NCBI RefSeq assembly: GCF_963675165.1
Contig: NC_087382.1
Coordinates: forward strand, 2,943,463-3,007,462
Length of the DNA: 64,000 nt
Direction of reading: 5' to 3'
Origin: Halichondria panicea
Taxonomy: Eukaryota > Porifera > Demospongiae > Suberitida > Halichondriidae
Below the pieces are notes generated by a model that was not told the origin of the DNA, did no database searches, and saw only the letters and a list, made by a program, of their open reading frames with translations. Position 1 is the first letter of the stretch, and each line of letters begins with the position of its first letter. Position numbers and translations under genes: made by a program. This document shows positions 11,734-24,226 of the stretch, one piece after another.

Positions 11734-14700
11734 ATGGCAGCTCCTCGAGTTGTTTTCCCTCCGCCCCTGTGTCTACCGCGGACACAGCTTCAGTATTGCC
11801 GGCGGAACAATCCGGTAAGATTTAGTTATTAAAACTACTTTAATAGTTGCCATGCATATAATAATTTATATGTAGCTAATTCTGGCATGCAGACATTTAT
11901 TTACTTAGTGTATTCATTTATTTGTGCAGATCCTAACTAAGAAGATGGTGGTATCGGTGCTTCAGCATATGAAGCGCCGCCAGCCGAATGGCAAGTTGTA
12001 CTGCATGCAGTGCTACATGCTGGCGACGGGAATTGTCAGGGTAAGTATATATAATTATAATAAATTATACATGCACTTATTTATGGTTATTTTCGAGGTT
12101 TTTGAGGATTGACAAAGAAACAAAAATTTAGTGTCTCGAAAATTGGTTTACATCCGCGCGGTATTGCACTGCTGTAATGTGATGTGGTCATTTGAACCGC
12201 TATCCTCGAAAAATAAAATCCTCGAAATGTTTTGTTTGACAATCTGTGAAAATTTAGTGCATTGAAAATAACCCGCTATGTGCAGTACCACAACTATTGT
12301 GCAGTACCACAACTATTGTGCAGTACCACAACTATTGTGCAGTACCACAACTATTGTGCAGTACCACAACTATTGTGCAGTACCACAACTATTGTGCAGT
12401 ACCACAACTATTGTGCAGTACCACAACTATTGTGCAGTACCACAACTATTGTGCATCGATCGACCAGTGCATGCATGGGACGCCCATGCATGCACTGCGT
12501 CCCATGCATGCACTGGATAAATGGGATAGTTCAGTGTGTAATAGCAAGAGTGTATGATAGAGAGAGAGTATCAAACGTATAGGTATACTGTACATCAGAT
12601 GTATGCAGAGAGTAACGTGGCTTCCTGTATCTGTCACAAGCTTGGAATTTGCACACTGACCAATTAATAAAGGGGAGGTGGGCATGGGGGACAAGGCTAA
12701 GGGGATCTGTATAGACACAGCTGCAATAAAAGTGCTTTTTTTATATGGTATGTTAGAGTTGTAAATGGATAGTACAGCTTAATGCTTTTAATGTAGTCTG
12801 GTCTCAACTACTCAAGGGAAGTTTATCCAGGTTGCACTAGCAATAGTACCAATGAATCTCATCTTGTGATAGATTACGTCACCCATGCTTGGATTGGTCA
12901 GTGTGCAAATTCCAAGCTTGTGACAGATACAGGAAGTCACGTTACTCTCCGCATACATCTGATGTACAGTAGCCTACGTTCGATACTCTCTTCTAGCTCT
13001 ATCATAATATGCTCTTGGTAATACTTGTTACAATGCATGGGTATATAATATTTGTAATGGAACATTCATTTTCATTTTCATAGTTAACATTTTTGTGGGT
13101 AAAATCAACGAAATCCACGAAAATATTGAATTACCCGCTTTACAGTATTTAATTTTAGATACTCATTTCTGTGATTTCACTGTGTATTTACTATAACTAA
13201 TAATTATGGCTATATCCATACAATCATGTATCTGCCAAATTAGGACAGGAAATAGGAAGGAATTTTTGTTATGGTATTAATGCTGGTACGATATAATTAT
13301 TAAAATTTGTTCTCTCGCTTGCTAATAAAACAAATTTCACTAATCATATTTTTTTTCTAAAGTGACAAAACAATACTAGTCATAATTAAGTTGTTTCGTA
13401 GCTGACATAATTATAATTTCTTCCTATACACAGATGCCATTCTCGCACAAGGGCGAAAATGTTCCTGTTTATAATAATAAGGACCATTGTGCGGCAGAGG
13501 CCACTCGGTACCTAAAACACGTCCAGAATGACCACCGTAAGCATCATGCTAATTGTATCAAAAGCATAATAAATACAATACCGTATAGCTGGAAGTTTTT
13601 GTGTGTAAATATTTTTCGTTTTTCGAGGGCAGAACAGTTATTAAAACTGTGATAAACTCCCACGCATTGGCATTTCACATGCAAAGCTATTGGTGGGTGG
13701 TATTGAAACTCACTAAGTTTTTTGAGCCAAATAACAAAAATGTGCACCCATTTTTTCTCACTATACAGTACTGTACAAAGGTATAGGACATAATATAATT
13801 ATGTATATATAGGATGGTAAATCGGATGATTAAAGCTGTTAAATTCCAATATTAATGCACGTTCAAGGTTGCTTAATGCCCCATTTTATTTATGCAGGCT
13901 CCCTCCGTGCAAATCCTCTACATGTGAAGTTCCTGGCGTGGCAGCTCAGGGACATGGCTTTCTGTCGGTGGAACCGAAATAGGCTATTCCCCGTAATTCC
14001 CCCCATTCCCCCCCTTCCTCCAGCAGGTGCAGCAGGTCTGGCAGGTCCACCTGGGCCGCAGGGTATACCTGGGGCGCAGGGTCTGCCAGGAGGACAAGGC
14101 ATACCAGGAGCACAAGGCCTGCAAGGCCTGCAAGGACCACCGGGGGCGCAGGGCCTGCAAGGACCACCAGGGGCAACTGGAGGCGGAGGCGGAGGCTCAG
14201 GCGGAGGTGGAGGCTCAGGTGCAACTGTAACCAGCGTTACTGGCCCACGAGGACTACGGGGTCCCCGTGGATGGCCTGGTATGGCTGGTGGACCAGGATG
14301 GCCCGGGAGGTCGGTACAAGGCCCGCCCGGAGTAAGAGGGTTACAAGGGGCAACAGGAGCTACTGGAGCTACTGGAGCTACCGGAGCTACCGGAGCTACC
14401 GGAGCAACGGGCCCTCCTGGCTCACAAGGTATAATCGGACTGCTAGGCCCCGTGGGTCCACGCGGAGTATTCGGGCCAACTGGAACCCGTGGACCTACGG
14501 GTTCTTCTGGTGTTCGTGGAGAAAGAGGACAGCAGGGGAAAACCGGGCCGATCGGGATCCAAGGCTACCAGGGAGATCGTGGAGAGAAGGGAGACCAAGG
14601 GGAGAAGGGAGAGAAGGGAGATAAGGCAGATGTAGTGTATCTCAAACGAACGATTGTAAGTTCTTAACACACTATAGTTGATTATTTTTCACCAATTGTT

Positions 14701-16064
14701 TTCCTCTTTCTTGCAGTATCAGCTGTCAACCATTGTGAAGGAGCTCATCAATGCACAGACTCAGCCTCTCTCTGATACCATTGTCAAGGCCCTCAGTACT
14801 ATAGAAATATTGGAAGGCCATGAATTCAGAAGGGAGCAAAAACAAATTGCCCATCTCCGTCGGTCCGAGGTGTCGGGATCCTACCCACCTCGGTCGGCTG
14901 GTGGGGGTACAAGTCGGGATGTTAGTGGGGGAAGTGGAAGTGGGGGTGTGGGTGGTGGAAGTGGTAGTGGTGGCATGGGTGATGGAAGTGGTGGCGTGGG
15001 TGGTAGTGGAAGTGTGGGTGGTGGTAGTGGTGGTGGAAGTGGTGGCGTGGGTGGTGGTAGTGGTAGCGTGGGTGGTGGTGGTAGTGGTGGTGGTAGTGGT
15101 AGTGGTGGCGTGGGTGGTGGTAGTGGTGGTGGTGGAAGTGGTGGTAGTGGTAGTGGTGGCGTGGGTGGTGGAAGTGGTGGTGGTAGTGGTAGTGGTGGTG
15201 GGGGAAGTGGTGGTAGTGGTAGTGGTGGCGTGGGTGGTGGTGGTGGTGGCATTGATGGCGGAAGTGGAAGTGGTGGCGGGGGTGGCATAAGTGGTGGCGG
15301 ATACCAGAGCGGGGACTCCAGTGAAGGGGATGGAGTCCCTCAATTGGACGGATCGGTGGAAATGTGAGTCTAACTTTTGTGTATTGTTATTATCATGCAG
15401 TCCTGATAATTTATTATACATACCTTGCTTGCATGCATGCTGCCAGCTTTAAGTTCATCTCTGTATATCTACACAGAAATTACAATCGCAAACGTAAATC
15501 TATTACTACAAGGCAGACGAACAAAAAAAGGTGAGCAAATCCATTAGTAACATTGTGTCCCATGGCCACAACAAAATATGTCACCAAATAAGAATGTTAT
15601 CATCCCTTTTCTTCCACGTGCACAGACGAACTATATCCCATAGAAGTGGAAGTGGTGGCGGGGGTGGCGTGAGTGGTGGTGGTGGTGGTGGCGTTGGTGG
15701 TGGCGGGGGTGGCGTTGGTGGTGGCGGGGGTGGCATAAGTGGTGGCGGGTACCAGAGCGGGGACTCCAGTGAAGGGGATGGAGTCCTCCCTCAATTGGAC
15801 GGATCGGTGGAAATGTGAGTCTAAGTTTTTTGTGTTATTATTATACATACTTTGCATGCAGCTTTAAGTTCATCTGTATATCTGTTCCACACACAGAAAT
15901 TATAATCGTAAAAGAAAATCTTATACTACAAGGTGTATTAATAAAAAAAGGTAAGCAAATCATTAGTAACATTGTGTCCCATGGCCACAAAAAAATATTA
16001 TGTCACCAAATTAAGAAATGTTATCATCACTTTTCTTCCCCACATGCACAGACGAACTATATGA
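11734..16064 (+). CDS. Collagen-like, Gly-rich protein of unknown family
   Basis: Nine exons join in phase: 11734-11814, 11930-12040, 13434-13536, 13898-14655, 14717-15363, 15477-15530, 15626-15814, 15897-15950 and 16052-16064 (stop TGA 16062-16064), giving about 669 residues. Order: N-terminal region (residues 1-100) with a CMQC pair; Pro-rich VIPPIPPLPP; Gly-X-Y tract of roughly 200 residues (GPPGPQGIPGAQG, seven GAT triplets, GDRGEKGDQGEKGEKGDK) broken by a Gly/Ser patch and TVTSV; a helical segment (YQLSTIVKELINAQ); a long Gly/Ser repeat; then two copies of a basic block (NYNRKRKS, NKKRRTI). The start MAAPRVVFPP is not signal-peptide-like, odd for a collagen. Splice sites and promoter fit well. 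Function unknown; a structural or intracellular collagen-domain protein is possible. Confidence 0.75.
12280..12450. repeat. 19-bp minisatellite, nine copies, in intron 2
   Basis: Unit GTGCAGTACCACAACTATT repeated nine times almost without change. It opens all three frames because 19 is not a multiple of 3. It is followed at 12,460-12,515 by palindromic GCATGCATGGGACGCCCATG-type sequence. Confidence 0.97.
12549..13010. mobile_element. Foldback element carrying a promoter-block copy
   Basis: Arms of about 115 bases (12,549-12,663 and 12,893-13,010) are reverse complements, sharing CCAAGCTTGTGACAGATACA and ACTGACCAAT/ATTGGTCAGT. The roughly 230-base loop is a diverged copy of the block upstream of this gene's own promoter (11,303-11,530). 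Confidence 0.7.
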
Positions 16065-16887
16065 ACTCTCCTCCCCGTTTTCGCCCCCCATGAAGGGACA
16101 CACACGGCAGTGCTCAATCGGTTATATTAATTGAGGTGATGATGGGTAGGGGAAGGTTTGGATCATAACGATAAGGGTGGTGGGTGGGTAGGCGGAAGAT
16201 GGCTGTTGTGAGCATATGGGTCCCAGACAAATTAATTTCATTTTCTTATAATTCTAATTTTATAATTCTAATTTAAAAAATAGACGACACGTACAATAAT
16301 TACTCCGAACATATCACTAGCGCCACTTATAATGTCGAATCGAGGCAGACCACTTGCGAAAATTGTTTGCATACGTTGTTCTATCACTCGACACCACTTA
16401 TAACCACCATGGCATGTTTTGTGTTCAACCCTTGTGCTACACATAATTATAATTATCAATTGTTCGCTTTTTGTGTGCATATAATTTTAAGTGCATATAA
16501 TATAATTAATTTTGTTGTATATATACAGAGATAAATATATCCTCTCAATTTCACCGATTATTTTTCTTTTCTTCGTGTGACATTATCATTCTATATAATG
16601 TCGAAGTTCCGAGAGGGGAAAACAGCGAGCCCCAAGAGAGACTCACCTATCATTTACCAAACCGAAGGTTTTTTTTTCTTTTTTCTGATCTAGATCTGTA
16701 GCTCTTGACAAACCTTATCACATGATATGCTCGGATCTAAATTCTTGTTCGCCCCACTAAAACTGTTGCTCAGAGAACTATGGAATGCGTGTGATACTGG
16801 GAAACCTACACGCACAGCAGCTCACCTCTCGGGAACTAACTTGCCTGCCACGAAGCGACAGAGGTTCATACTCACCCATGCAGGTTC
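16065..16887. other. Intergenic; possible small exon
   Basis: Mostly AT-rich. A plus-strand open stretch begins ATGTCGAAGTTCCGAGAGGG at 16,598 and runs to about 16,667, but the following GTTTTTTT is a poor donor. On the minus strand ATG-GGT-GAG near 16,881 leads to a GTGAGC donor. Neither connects to a gene, so I call no CDS. Confidence 0.3.
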
Positions 16888-17820
16888 ACAATGTCTGCCT
16901 AACCAATCCTCTTCTACTTGACGAGCAAGTTCAGGCTGATATGGATCAATTGTACACTGAATGTCTGCCTAACCGATACTCTTCTACTTGACAAGCAAGT
17001 TCAGGCTGATATGGATCAATTGTACACTGTGAATGTCTGCCTAACCGATACTCTTCTACTTGACGAGCAAGTTCAGGCTGATATAGAACTCTAAATTGTA
17101 CACTGTGAATGTCTGCCTAACCGAGCAAGTTCAGGCTGATATGGATCAATTGTACACTGTGAATGTCTGCCTAACCGATACTCTTCTACTTGACGAGCAA
17201 GTTCAGGCTGATATGGATCAATTGTACACTGTGAATGTCTGCCTAACCGATACTCTTCTACTTGACGAGCAAGTTCAGGCTGATATGGAACTCTCAATCG
17301 TACACTGTGAATGTCTGCCTAACCGATACTCTTCTACTTGACGAGCAAGTTCAGGCTGATATGGAACTCTCAATCGTACACTGTGAATGTCTGCCTAACC
17401 GATACTCTTCTACTTGACGAGCAAGTTCAGGCTGATATGGATCAATTGTACACTGTGAATGTCTGCCTAACCGATACTCTTCTACTTGACGAGCAAGTTC
17501 AGGCTGATATGGAACTCTCAATCGTACACTGTGAATGTCTGCCTAACCGATACTCTTCTACTTGACGAGCAAGTTCAGGCTGATATGGAACTCTCAATCG
17601 TACACTGTGAATGTCTGCCTAACCGATACTCTTCTACTTGACGAGCAAGTTCAGGCTGATATGGAACTCTAAATTGTACACTGTGAATGTCTGCCTAACC
17701 GATACTCTTCTACTTGACGAGCAAGTTCAGGCTGATATGGAACTCTAAATTGTACACTGTGAATGTCTGCCTAACCGATACTCTTCTACTTGACGAGCAA
17801 GTTCAGGCTGATGGAACTCT
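16888..17820. repeat. 72/76-bp minisatellite, about 13 copies
   Basis: Unit includes TGTCTGCCTAACCGATACTC, TTCTACTTGACGAGCAAGTT and CAGGCTGATATGGA. Two variants alternate, ending ATCAATTG (72 bp) or ACTCTCAATCG (76 bp). The 72-bp form keeps frame (24 codons) but the 76-bp form breaks it, so coding is unlikely. Confidence 0.95.
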
Positions 17821-17879
17821 GTAACCCGTCGTCCACTTAGGCCACCTAACTACGAAAATCGTTGTAGGTGAACTGAATA

Positions 17880-18705
17880 CTCCGGTCAACAAGTCTGCCC
17901 TCACCTGGTGGATAAAGTATGCCATCGCTAATCTCGATGCCTGCCCTCTATTCTGGTGGATAAAGTATGCCATCGCTAACCTCGATGCCAATGAAGTCTG
18001 CCCTCTATCTGGTGGATAAAGTATGCCATCGCTAATCTCGATGCTAATGAAGTCTGCCTTCTATCTGGTGGATAAAGTATGCCATCGCTAATCTCGATGC
18101 CAATGAAGTCTGCCCTCTATCTGGTGGATAAAGTATGCCATCGCTAATCTCGATGCCAATAAAGTCTGCCCTCACCTGGTAGATAAAGTATATGCCATCG
18201 CTAATTTCGATGCCAATGAAGTCTGCCCTCTATCTGGTGGATAAAGTATGCCATTGCTAATCTCGATTCCAATGAAGTCTGCCCTCACCTGGTGGATAAA
18301 GTATGCCATCGCTAATCTCGATGCCAATGAAGTCTGCCTTCTATCTGGTGGATAAAGTATGCCATCGCTAATCTCGATGCCAATGAAGTCTGCCCTCACC
18401 TGGTGGATAAAGTATGCCATCGCTAATCTCGATGCCAATGAAGTCTGCCCTCTCTCTATCTGGTGGATAAAGTATGCCATCGCTAATCTCGATGCCAATG
18501 AAGTCTGCCCTCACCTGGTGGATAAAGTATGCCATCGCTAATCTCGATGCCAATGAAGTCTGCCCTCTATCTGGTGGATAAAGTATGCCATCGCTAATCT
18601 CGATTCCAATGAAGTCTGCCCTCACCTGGTAGATAAAGTATGCCATCCTTAATCTCGATGCCAATGAAGTCTGCCCTCTATCTGGTGGATAAAGTATGAT
18701 GTCGA
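17880..18705. repeat. 56-bp minisatellite, about 14 copies
   Basis: Unit contains TCTGGTGGATAAAGTATGCC and ATCGCTAATCTCGATGCC. Minus-strand frames stay open across it because three successive frames of the unit lack stops; this is a property of the repeat, not evidence for a protein. Confidence 0.95.
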
Positions 18706-18954
18706 ATTTTTTTTTTTTACTCATCCGAATGCCGTCCAATTTTTTCACTAATCTGAAGCTACACCTTCTTCTACGAAGTCTGCCCACCACCTGGTGGACA
18801 CTGTATGATGGTCTCAATAATATTACGCATGATTACTCATTCTTGATCATCATATCATTTTCACTATTCTGCCATCTACAATTTCAAAGCATAATGCATG
18901 TGGTCTGCCAAAATGCCATAAAAATGTGTGCAAGCCGCCAAGTAGCATGATTAA

Positions 18955-19220
18955 GATGTTTGTAATTTCTGCTATTGTTGTAAGACTATTATGATGCCCT
19001 GTGTAATCTGTTAGCTCTTGGATAACTGTTACAACTGGCTTGCGTCTTTCTTGAATGTCTTCAGAACTGGAGCCTTATCCGACTGTAGATGTTTGTGATT
19101 TCTGCTCTTGTTGTAAGACTATTATGATGCCCTGTGAAATCTGTTAGCTCTTGGATAACTGTTACAACTGGCTTGCGTCTTTCTTGAATGTCTTCAGAAC
19201 TGGAGCCTTATCCAACTATA
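18955..19220. repeat. 133-bp tandem duplication
   Basis: Two copies beginning GATGTTTGTRATTTCTGCT (18,955 and 19,088) and ending with TCTTCAGAACTGGAGCCTTA. Non-coding as far as I can see. Confidence 0.85.
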
Positions 19221-19479
19221 GAAGCCTTATCCTATCTGAACTGTATATAAGACGGCCCCTGTAAGATGGCTAGCAACCATCAGCCCCACAGCTGGAAGAT
19301 GTCAACGTTGACCAGTCCCACGCACTCATGGCTCTAGAAAAATGGCTTGTGTTACTCTGCCGCCATCTTGTCAACCAAATCTTCTCTCCACCTGGTCAAT
19401 AAAGCGTGCCGTTTCTTTTTTGATGATGGCTCATTTTCCATTTTTACCTTTCTGCCATCTATATCAAAGCATAATGCGT

Positions 19480-19930
19480 GCGTGTGGTCTGCCAAAACTA
19501 TAAAAAAAAAATTGTAAGCATGATGAACTTTGTTGCATGCCTATATTATGATGGCTTGCGTCTCTTTGCCTTGGACTGCTTCCTTCTCTGGATAACTGTT
19601 AATAATGGCCTCTCTTTTTCCTTGGAGAATTAAACTGCTGTTAGATGTCCTTCCTCTTTGCCATCTTGGCTGGTCTACTTTGCTGCCCATGACCCAACAA
19701 ATGGTGCGTGTGGTCTGCCAAAACTATAAAAAAAAAATTGTAAGCATGATGAACTTTGTTGAATGCCTATATTATGATGGCTTGCATCTTTGCCTTGGAC
19801 TGCTTCCTTCTCTGGATAACTGTTATAATGGTCTCTCTTTTTCCTTGGAGAATTAAACTGCTGTTAGATGTCCTTCCTCTTTGCCATCTTGGCTGGTCTA
19901 CTTTGCTGCCCATGACCCAACAAATGACCC
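19480..19930. repeat. 226-bp tandem duplication
   Basis: Two copies beginning CGTGTGGTCTGCCAAAAC (19,481 and 19,707), each with an A9-10 tract and CCTTGGACTGCTTCCTTCTC. It ends at CTGCCCATGACCCAACAAAT. Confidence 0.85.
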
Positions 19931-21318
19931 AAAACAGTGTTTCCCTTATTTTTTCCCAAACAACTTTTTTCCCAACAAGCCCTAGGCTAAGCATAATTTT
20001 ATAATGGATATATATAGTGTAATTATAGTTTTATAATTGTTGCCGTAGGTTTGCCATGGGTTGCTAGGGGGAGCTGGGTTGCTAGGGGGAGCTGGGTAGC
20101 GTGGAGTGGGGGTAGGGGTTGATCCTCACTGGTGTGTCGGTGTCGTAGAACGGGGGGCTGGACTGGCCTTAAATGTGGACTGTAGAAGTTGCAGGCGTGG
20201 CTAGTGGGTACTGCCTAGTGGCCATAACCGGATGCTTAAAATGAAACTTAAAGCACCATTTTATGATTGTTGCTTTGCCCGTAACCAATGAACTATAAAC
20301 TCATCATAACATGCATGTTGTATAAGTATCGTCTTCTAGTCTTAGGATCAGTTAGATTGAATCAGATCAGATATGGAACTAGTTGCATTTTGCATCGCTT
20401 ATAGCTGTAGCGGCTTAGCTTGCATGCTCACACCTAGCTATATTATAATTATAATTATAGTTTGCATTCGCTTTAAAGCTATTAAAGTGGCTTAGTTTAC
20501 ATGCTTATAGCTAGTGGCTTAGTTTGTAGCTATAGCTATTATATATAGCTTGTAATTAGCGTGCTCATATAATATATAGACCTATAGTGGCGTAGTGATA
20601 ATAGCTAGACATAGTATAATATTTATAGCTAGTGGCTTAATTTGTATGCTCATAACTAGTGGCTTATACTCATTAGCTTATGGGTTAGCTATAAATAGAT
20701 CTTAAATCTAGCTAGAGTTGAGTGGAATTACAAAACCCTTTGGTAGGTTTGGTTTTGTAGTTCCCTTGTTCGTTGGTTTGAGTGGTAGGCATATTTCATG
20801 CATGGTGTCAAAGGGTTTCTGCGGCTGAAGGATGGCACTAGCTGCTACCTAGGCTGCATATGTGCCTGTAGCTTCACATGAGGTCGTACCAGGTAACCCT
20901 GTGACATGCATCGGTGGGGGGAGACCTAGGTGATGGGGGCTAGGTGGGGGCAGGGGGTAGGCGGTTTTAATATAGTTGCATGTGGGGGTTACTGCGGGGG
21001 TAGGCAGTAATATAGTTGCATATGAGAGTTACTGTGGGGGTAGGCAGTTTGAAGTTGCATACTTAACCGATCGAGAGCACTGCCGTGTCCCGGATTACCA
21101 CCAACTTCCCCAAATATAATTGCAACACTGGAGTGACATGATGGCATGAAGTGAGTGATAATATTGCCTTGATCGATGGCTGTAACATCTTGTTACTTGA
21201 TGATTGTTGTATGCATAAGATGCTTCCTGTACTGGAAATTCTTGCAAACGTATATGGTCTTTGTACCATATTCGTAAGATGCCTCTTGTCATGTGCCTTT
21301 ATAAACACTGCATTTCCC
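19931..21318. other. AT-rich spacer with degenerate repeats, no gene seen
   Basis: It contains GGTTGCTAGGGGGAGCTG twice near 20,050-20,090, many loosely repeated GTGGCTTAGTTTG-like words (20,410-20,690), and three units of a roughly 50-bp repeat (GGGGGTAGGCRGT ... ATAGTTGCAT) at 20,935-21,058. No protein-like frame. Confidence 0.5.
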
Positions 21319-22219
21319 CAATTAAGTGACAATTCTTGCCAACTTATGGTCTAGGTACCATTGTCTTATTGACGGTCTAAGATGCCTCCACCAAGCATCC
21401 AATTAAGTGGCAATTCATTCCAACTTATGGTCTAGGTGCCATTGTCTTATTGACGGTATAAGATGCCTCCACCAAGCATTCAATTAAGTGGCAATTCATT
21501 CCAACTTATGGTCTAGGTACCATTGTCTTATTGACGGTATAAGATGCCTCCCGGTGACCAAGCATCCAATTAAGTGGCAATTCATTGCTATAGGTGCCAT
21601 TGTCTTATTGACGGTATAAGATGCCTCCACCAAGCATCCAATTAAGTGGCAATTCATTCCAACTTATGGTCTAGGTGCCATTGTCTTATTGACGGTATAA
21701 GATGCCTCCACCAAGCATCCAATTAAGTGGCAATTCATTCCAACTTTTTTGGTCTAGGTACCATTGTCTTATTGACAGTATAAGATGCCTCCACCAAGCA
21801 TCCAATTAAGTGGCAATTCATTCCAACTTATGGTCTAGGTGCCATTGTCTTATTGACGGTATAAGATGCCTCCACCAAGCATCCAATTAAGTGGCAATTC
21901 ATTCCAACTTATGGTCTAGGTGCCATTGTCTTATTGACGGTATAAGATGCCTCCACCAAGCATCCAATTGAGTGGCAATTCATTCCAACTTATGGTCTAG
22001 GTGCCATTGTCTTATTGACGGTATAAGATGCCTCCACCAAGCATCCAATTAAGTGGCAATTCATTCCAACTTATGGTCTAGGTGCCATTAATTGTCTTAT
22101 TGACGGTATAAGATGCCTCCACCAAGCATCCAATTAAGTGGCAATTCATTCCAACTTATGGTCTAGGTGCCATTGTCTTATTGACGATATAAGATGCCTC
22201 CACCAAGCATCCAATTAAG
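21319..22219. repeat. 81-bp minisatellite, about 11 copies
   Basis: Unit contains CCAATTAAGTGGCAATTCAT, CCATTGTCTTATTGACGGTA and TAAGATGCCTCCACCAAGCA. Copies at 21,401 and 21,482 give an 81-base period. Although 81 is a multiple of 3, no frame stays open over the array. Confidence 0.95.
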
Positions 22220-22267
22220 TATTGATAGATTGATACCACCATTATCATTGGACGCTACTGACTGCCG

Positions 22268-22450
22268 GAAATGATCCCTTCTCTGCCGATCGAGGCCACA
22301 CTCTCACAGCTCCTATGATCCCTTCTCTGCCGATCGAGGCCACACTCTCACAGCTCCTATGATCCCTTCTCTCTGCCGATCGAGGCCACACTCTCACAGC
22401 TCCTATGATCCCTTCTCTGCCGATCGAGGCCACACTCTCACAGCTCCTAA
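22268..22450. repeat. 44-bp minisatellite, four copies
   Basis: Unit contains TGATCCCTTCTCTGCCGATC and GAGGCCACACTCTCACAGCT. It lies at the edge of the long duplicated block that follows. Confidence 0.93.
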
Positions 22451-22529
22451 TAAGTTCTGTCTGGTCAGTAAGTTGCCTTTGGTGACATCTACTCCAATTT
22501 GAGTAACCATGCACAATGATCCTATGTCA

Positions 22530-24150
22530 ATTGGCCATTGTATATCTCTCAATTGGTCCAAGTGATATGCTACCAAGTGCATGGTGTGTATACCTGGCTC
22601 CCAAGTTGTCTCCACTGTACATGTCTGTATACGGTGGCAATAACTAACTGCAACTCTGTGGTTATGGCTCCGGCCTATAGAACTCTCTGTTCGACTGCGG
22701 GGTGTTCACCCCCAAGCAGCTGAGTAAGGCTCCGGCCTCTGCATGGTATATCTCTCAATTGGTCCAAGTGATATGCCAAGTGGTAACAACTGCTGTGTAT
22801 ACCTGGCTCCCAAGTTATCTCCACTGTACATGTCTGTATGGTGGCAACTTGTAGCTGCAACTCTGTGGTTGTGCTGATGCATTGATAGTGTGTTTGACGG
22901 TGGCCCTAACAACTATGAGGTGGCCCTAACTACCCATCCACGACAGAAAGCCATGTTCCCAGTGCCTCAACAACTCTCTCAACCAACTGATCTGTCTCTG
23001 CATGTCTCTGCTGGAGTTCCTGTCCACTCGTGCTCGTGTTCATCCCAGCTGAAGAAGGCTTCGGCCTCGCAGCTGAGTCCCCTGTCCATGCACTCATGGC
23101 AGGGGCAGGCTCTGTCACGATGCACTGTTCTCCAATGGTCACACTGAAGCAAGTTATCTCCACTGTACATGTCTGTATGGTGGCAACTTGTAGCTGCAAC
23201 TCTGTGGTTGTGGTGATGCATTGATAGTGTGTGTGAGGTGGCCCTAACAACTATGAGGTGGCCCATCCACGACAGAAAGCCATGTTCCCAGTGCCTCAAC
23301 AACTCTCTCAACCAACTGATCTGTCTCTGCATGTCTCTGCTGGAGTTCCTGTCCACTCGTGCTCGTGTTCATCCCAGCTGAAGAAGGCTTCGGCCTCGCA
23401 GCTGAGTCCCCTGTCCATGCACTCATGCATGGCAGGGGCAGGCTCTGTTCACGAGGCACTGTTCTCCGATGGTCACACTGAAGGCTGCTTCGGCCAGGTA
23501 TGTGTTCTTATTGTGTATACTCATGGCAGGGACAGACTCTGATCGCCCCAAAGGCTTCGGCCTAACACTTCTCTCCGATGTTCACCTGAAGGCTTCGGCC
23601 TGGAATGTGTTCTCCCGTGTTCATCCCAGCTGAAGAAGGCTTCGGCCTTGCAGCTGAGTCCCCTGTCCATGCACTCATGGCAGGGGCAGGCTCTGATCAC
23701 CCCAACCTGAAGGCGGCCAGACCATCGGCCCCACAGCAGAAGACGGACCTCTGATCTGCGTCTATCTGCTGGAGTTCCTGTCCACTCGTGTTCGTGTTCA
23801 TCCCAGCTGAAGAAGGCTTCGGCCTCGCAGCTGAGTCCCCTGTCCATGCACTCATGGCAGGGGCGGCTCTGTTCACCCCGATCTGAAGAAGGCGGCCAGA
23901 CTATCGGCCCCACAGCAGAAGACGGACTTCTGATCTGCGTCTATCTCTGCTGGAGTTCCTGTCCACTAGTGCTCGTCTCGTGTTCATCCCAGCTGAAGAA
24001 GGCTTCGGCCTCGCAGCTGAGTCCCCTGTCCATGCACTCATGGCAGGGGCAGGCTCTGTTCACCCCGACCTGAAGGCGGCCAGACCATCGGCCCCACAGC
24101 AGAAGGTGGACTCAGCCATGGGTTTTACAGACGGGGAAAGGGAATTGTTC
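22530..24150 (+). repeat. GC-rich long-unit repeats, possibly coding
   Basis: Overlapping units of about 190-370 bases are reiterated (CTGAAGAAGGCTTCGGCCTC, CTGTCCATGCACTCATGGCA, GGCGGCCAGACCATCGGCCC). One plus-strand frame reads VFIPAEEGFGLAAESPVHAL followed by MAGAGS in several units. In the last unit it continues to KAARPSAPQQKVDSAMGF and ends at a GTATGG that could be a donor before the acceptor at 24,226. Earlier units carry in-frame TGA codons after QQKTDL. The higher GC hints at past or present coding; the protein is not recognised. Confidence 0.45.
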
Positions 24151-24226
24151 GTATGGTATAGCTATTGATGTACACAGCGATTATGTAATAACACAATGCT
24201 TAACCGTCTTCTTCTTCTGCCCCCAG

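Noticed and set aside
14726-15421. Antisense Thr-rich and Pro-rich frames over the Gly/Ser coding repeat
   Set aside because: They are shadows of the GGTGGTGGAAGT-type repeat; the plus frame has conserved flanking non-repeat sequence, splice sites and duplicated exons.
17803-18817. Open minus-strand frames of 60-149 residues over the 56-bp repeat
   Set aside because: The period is not a multiple of three, so the frame reads all three phases of the unit in turn; the openness follows from a stop-free unit.
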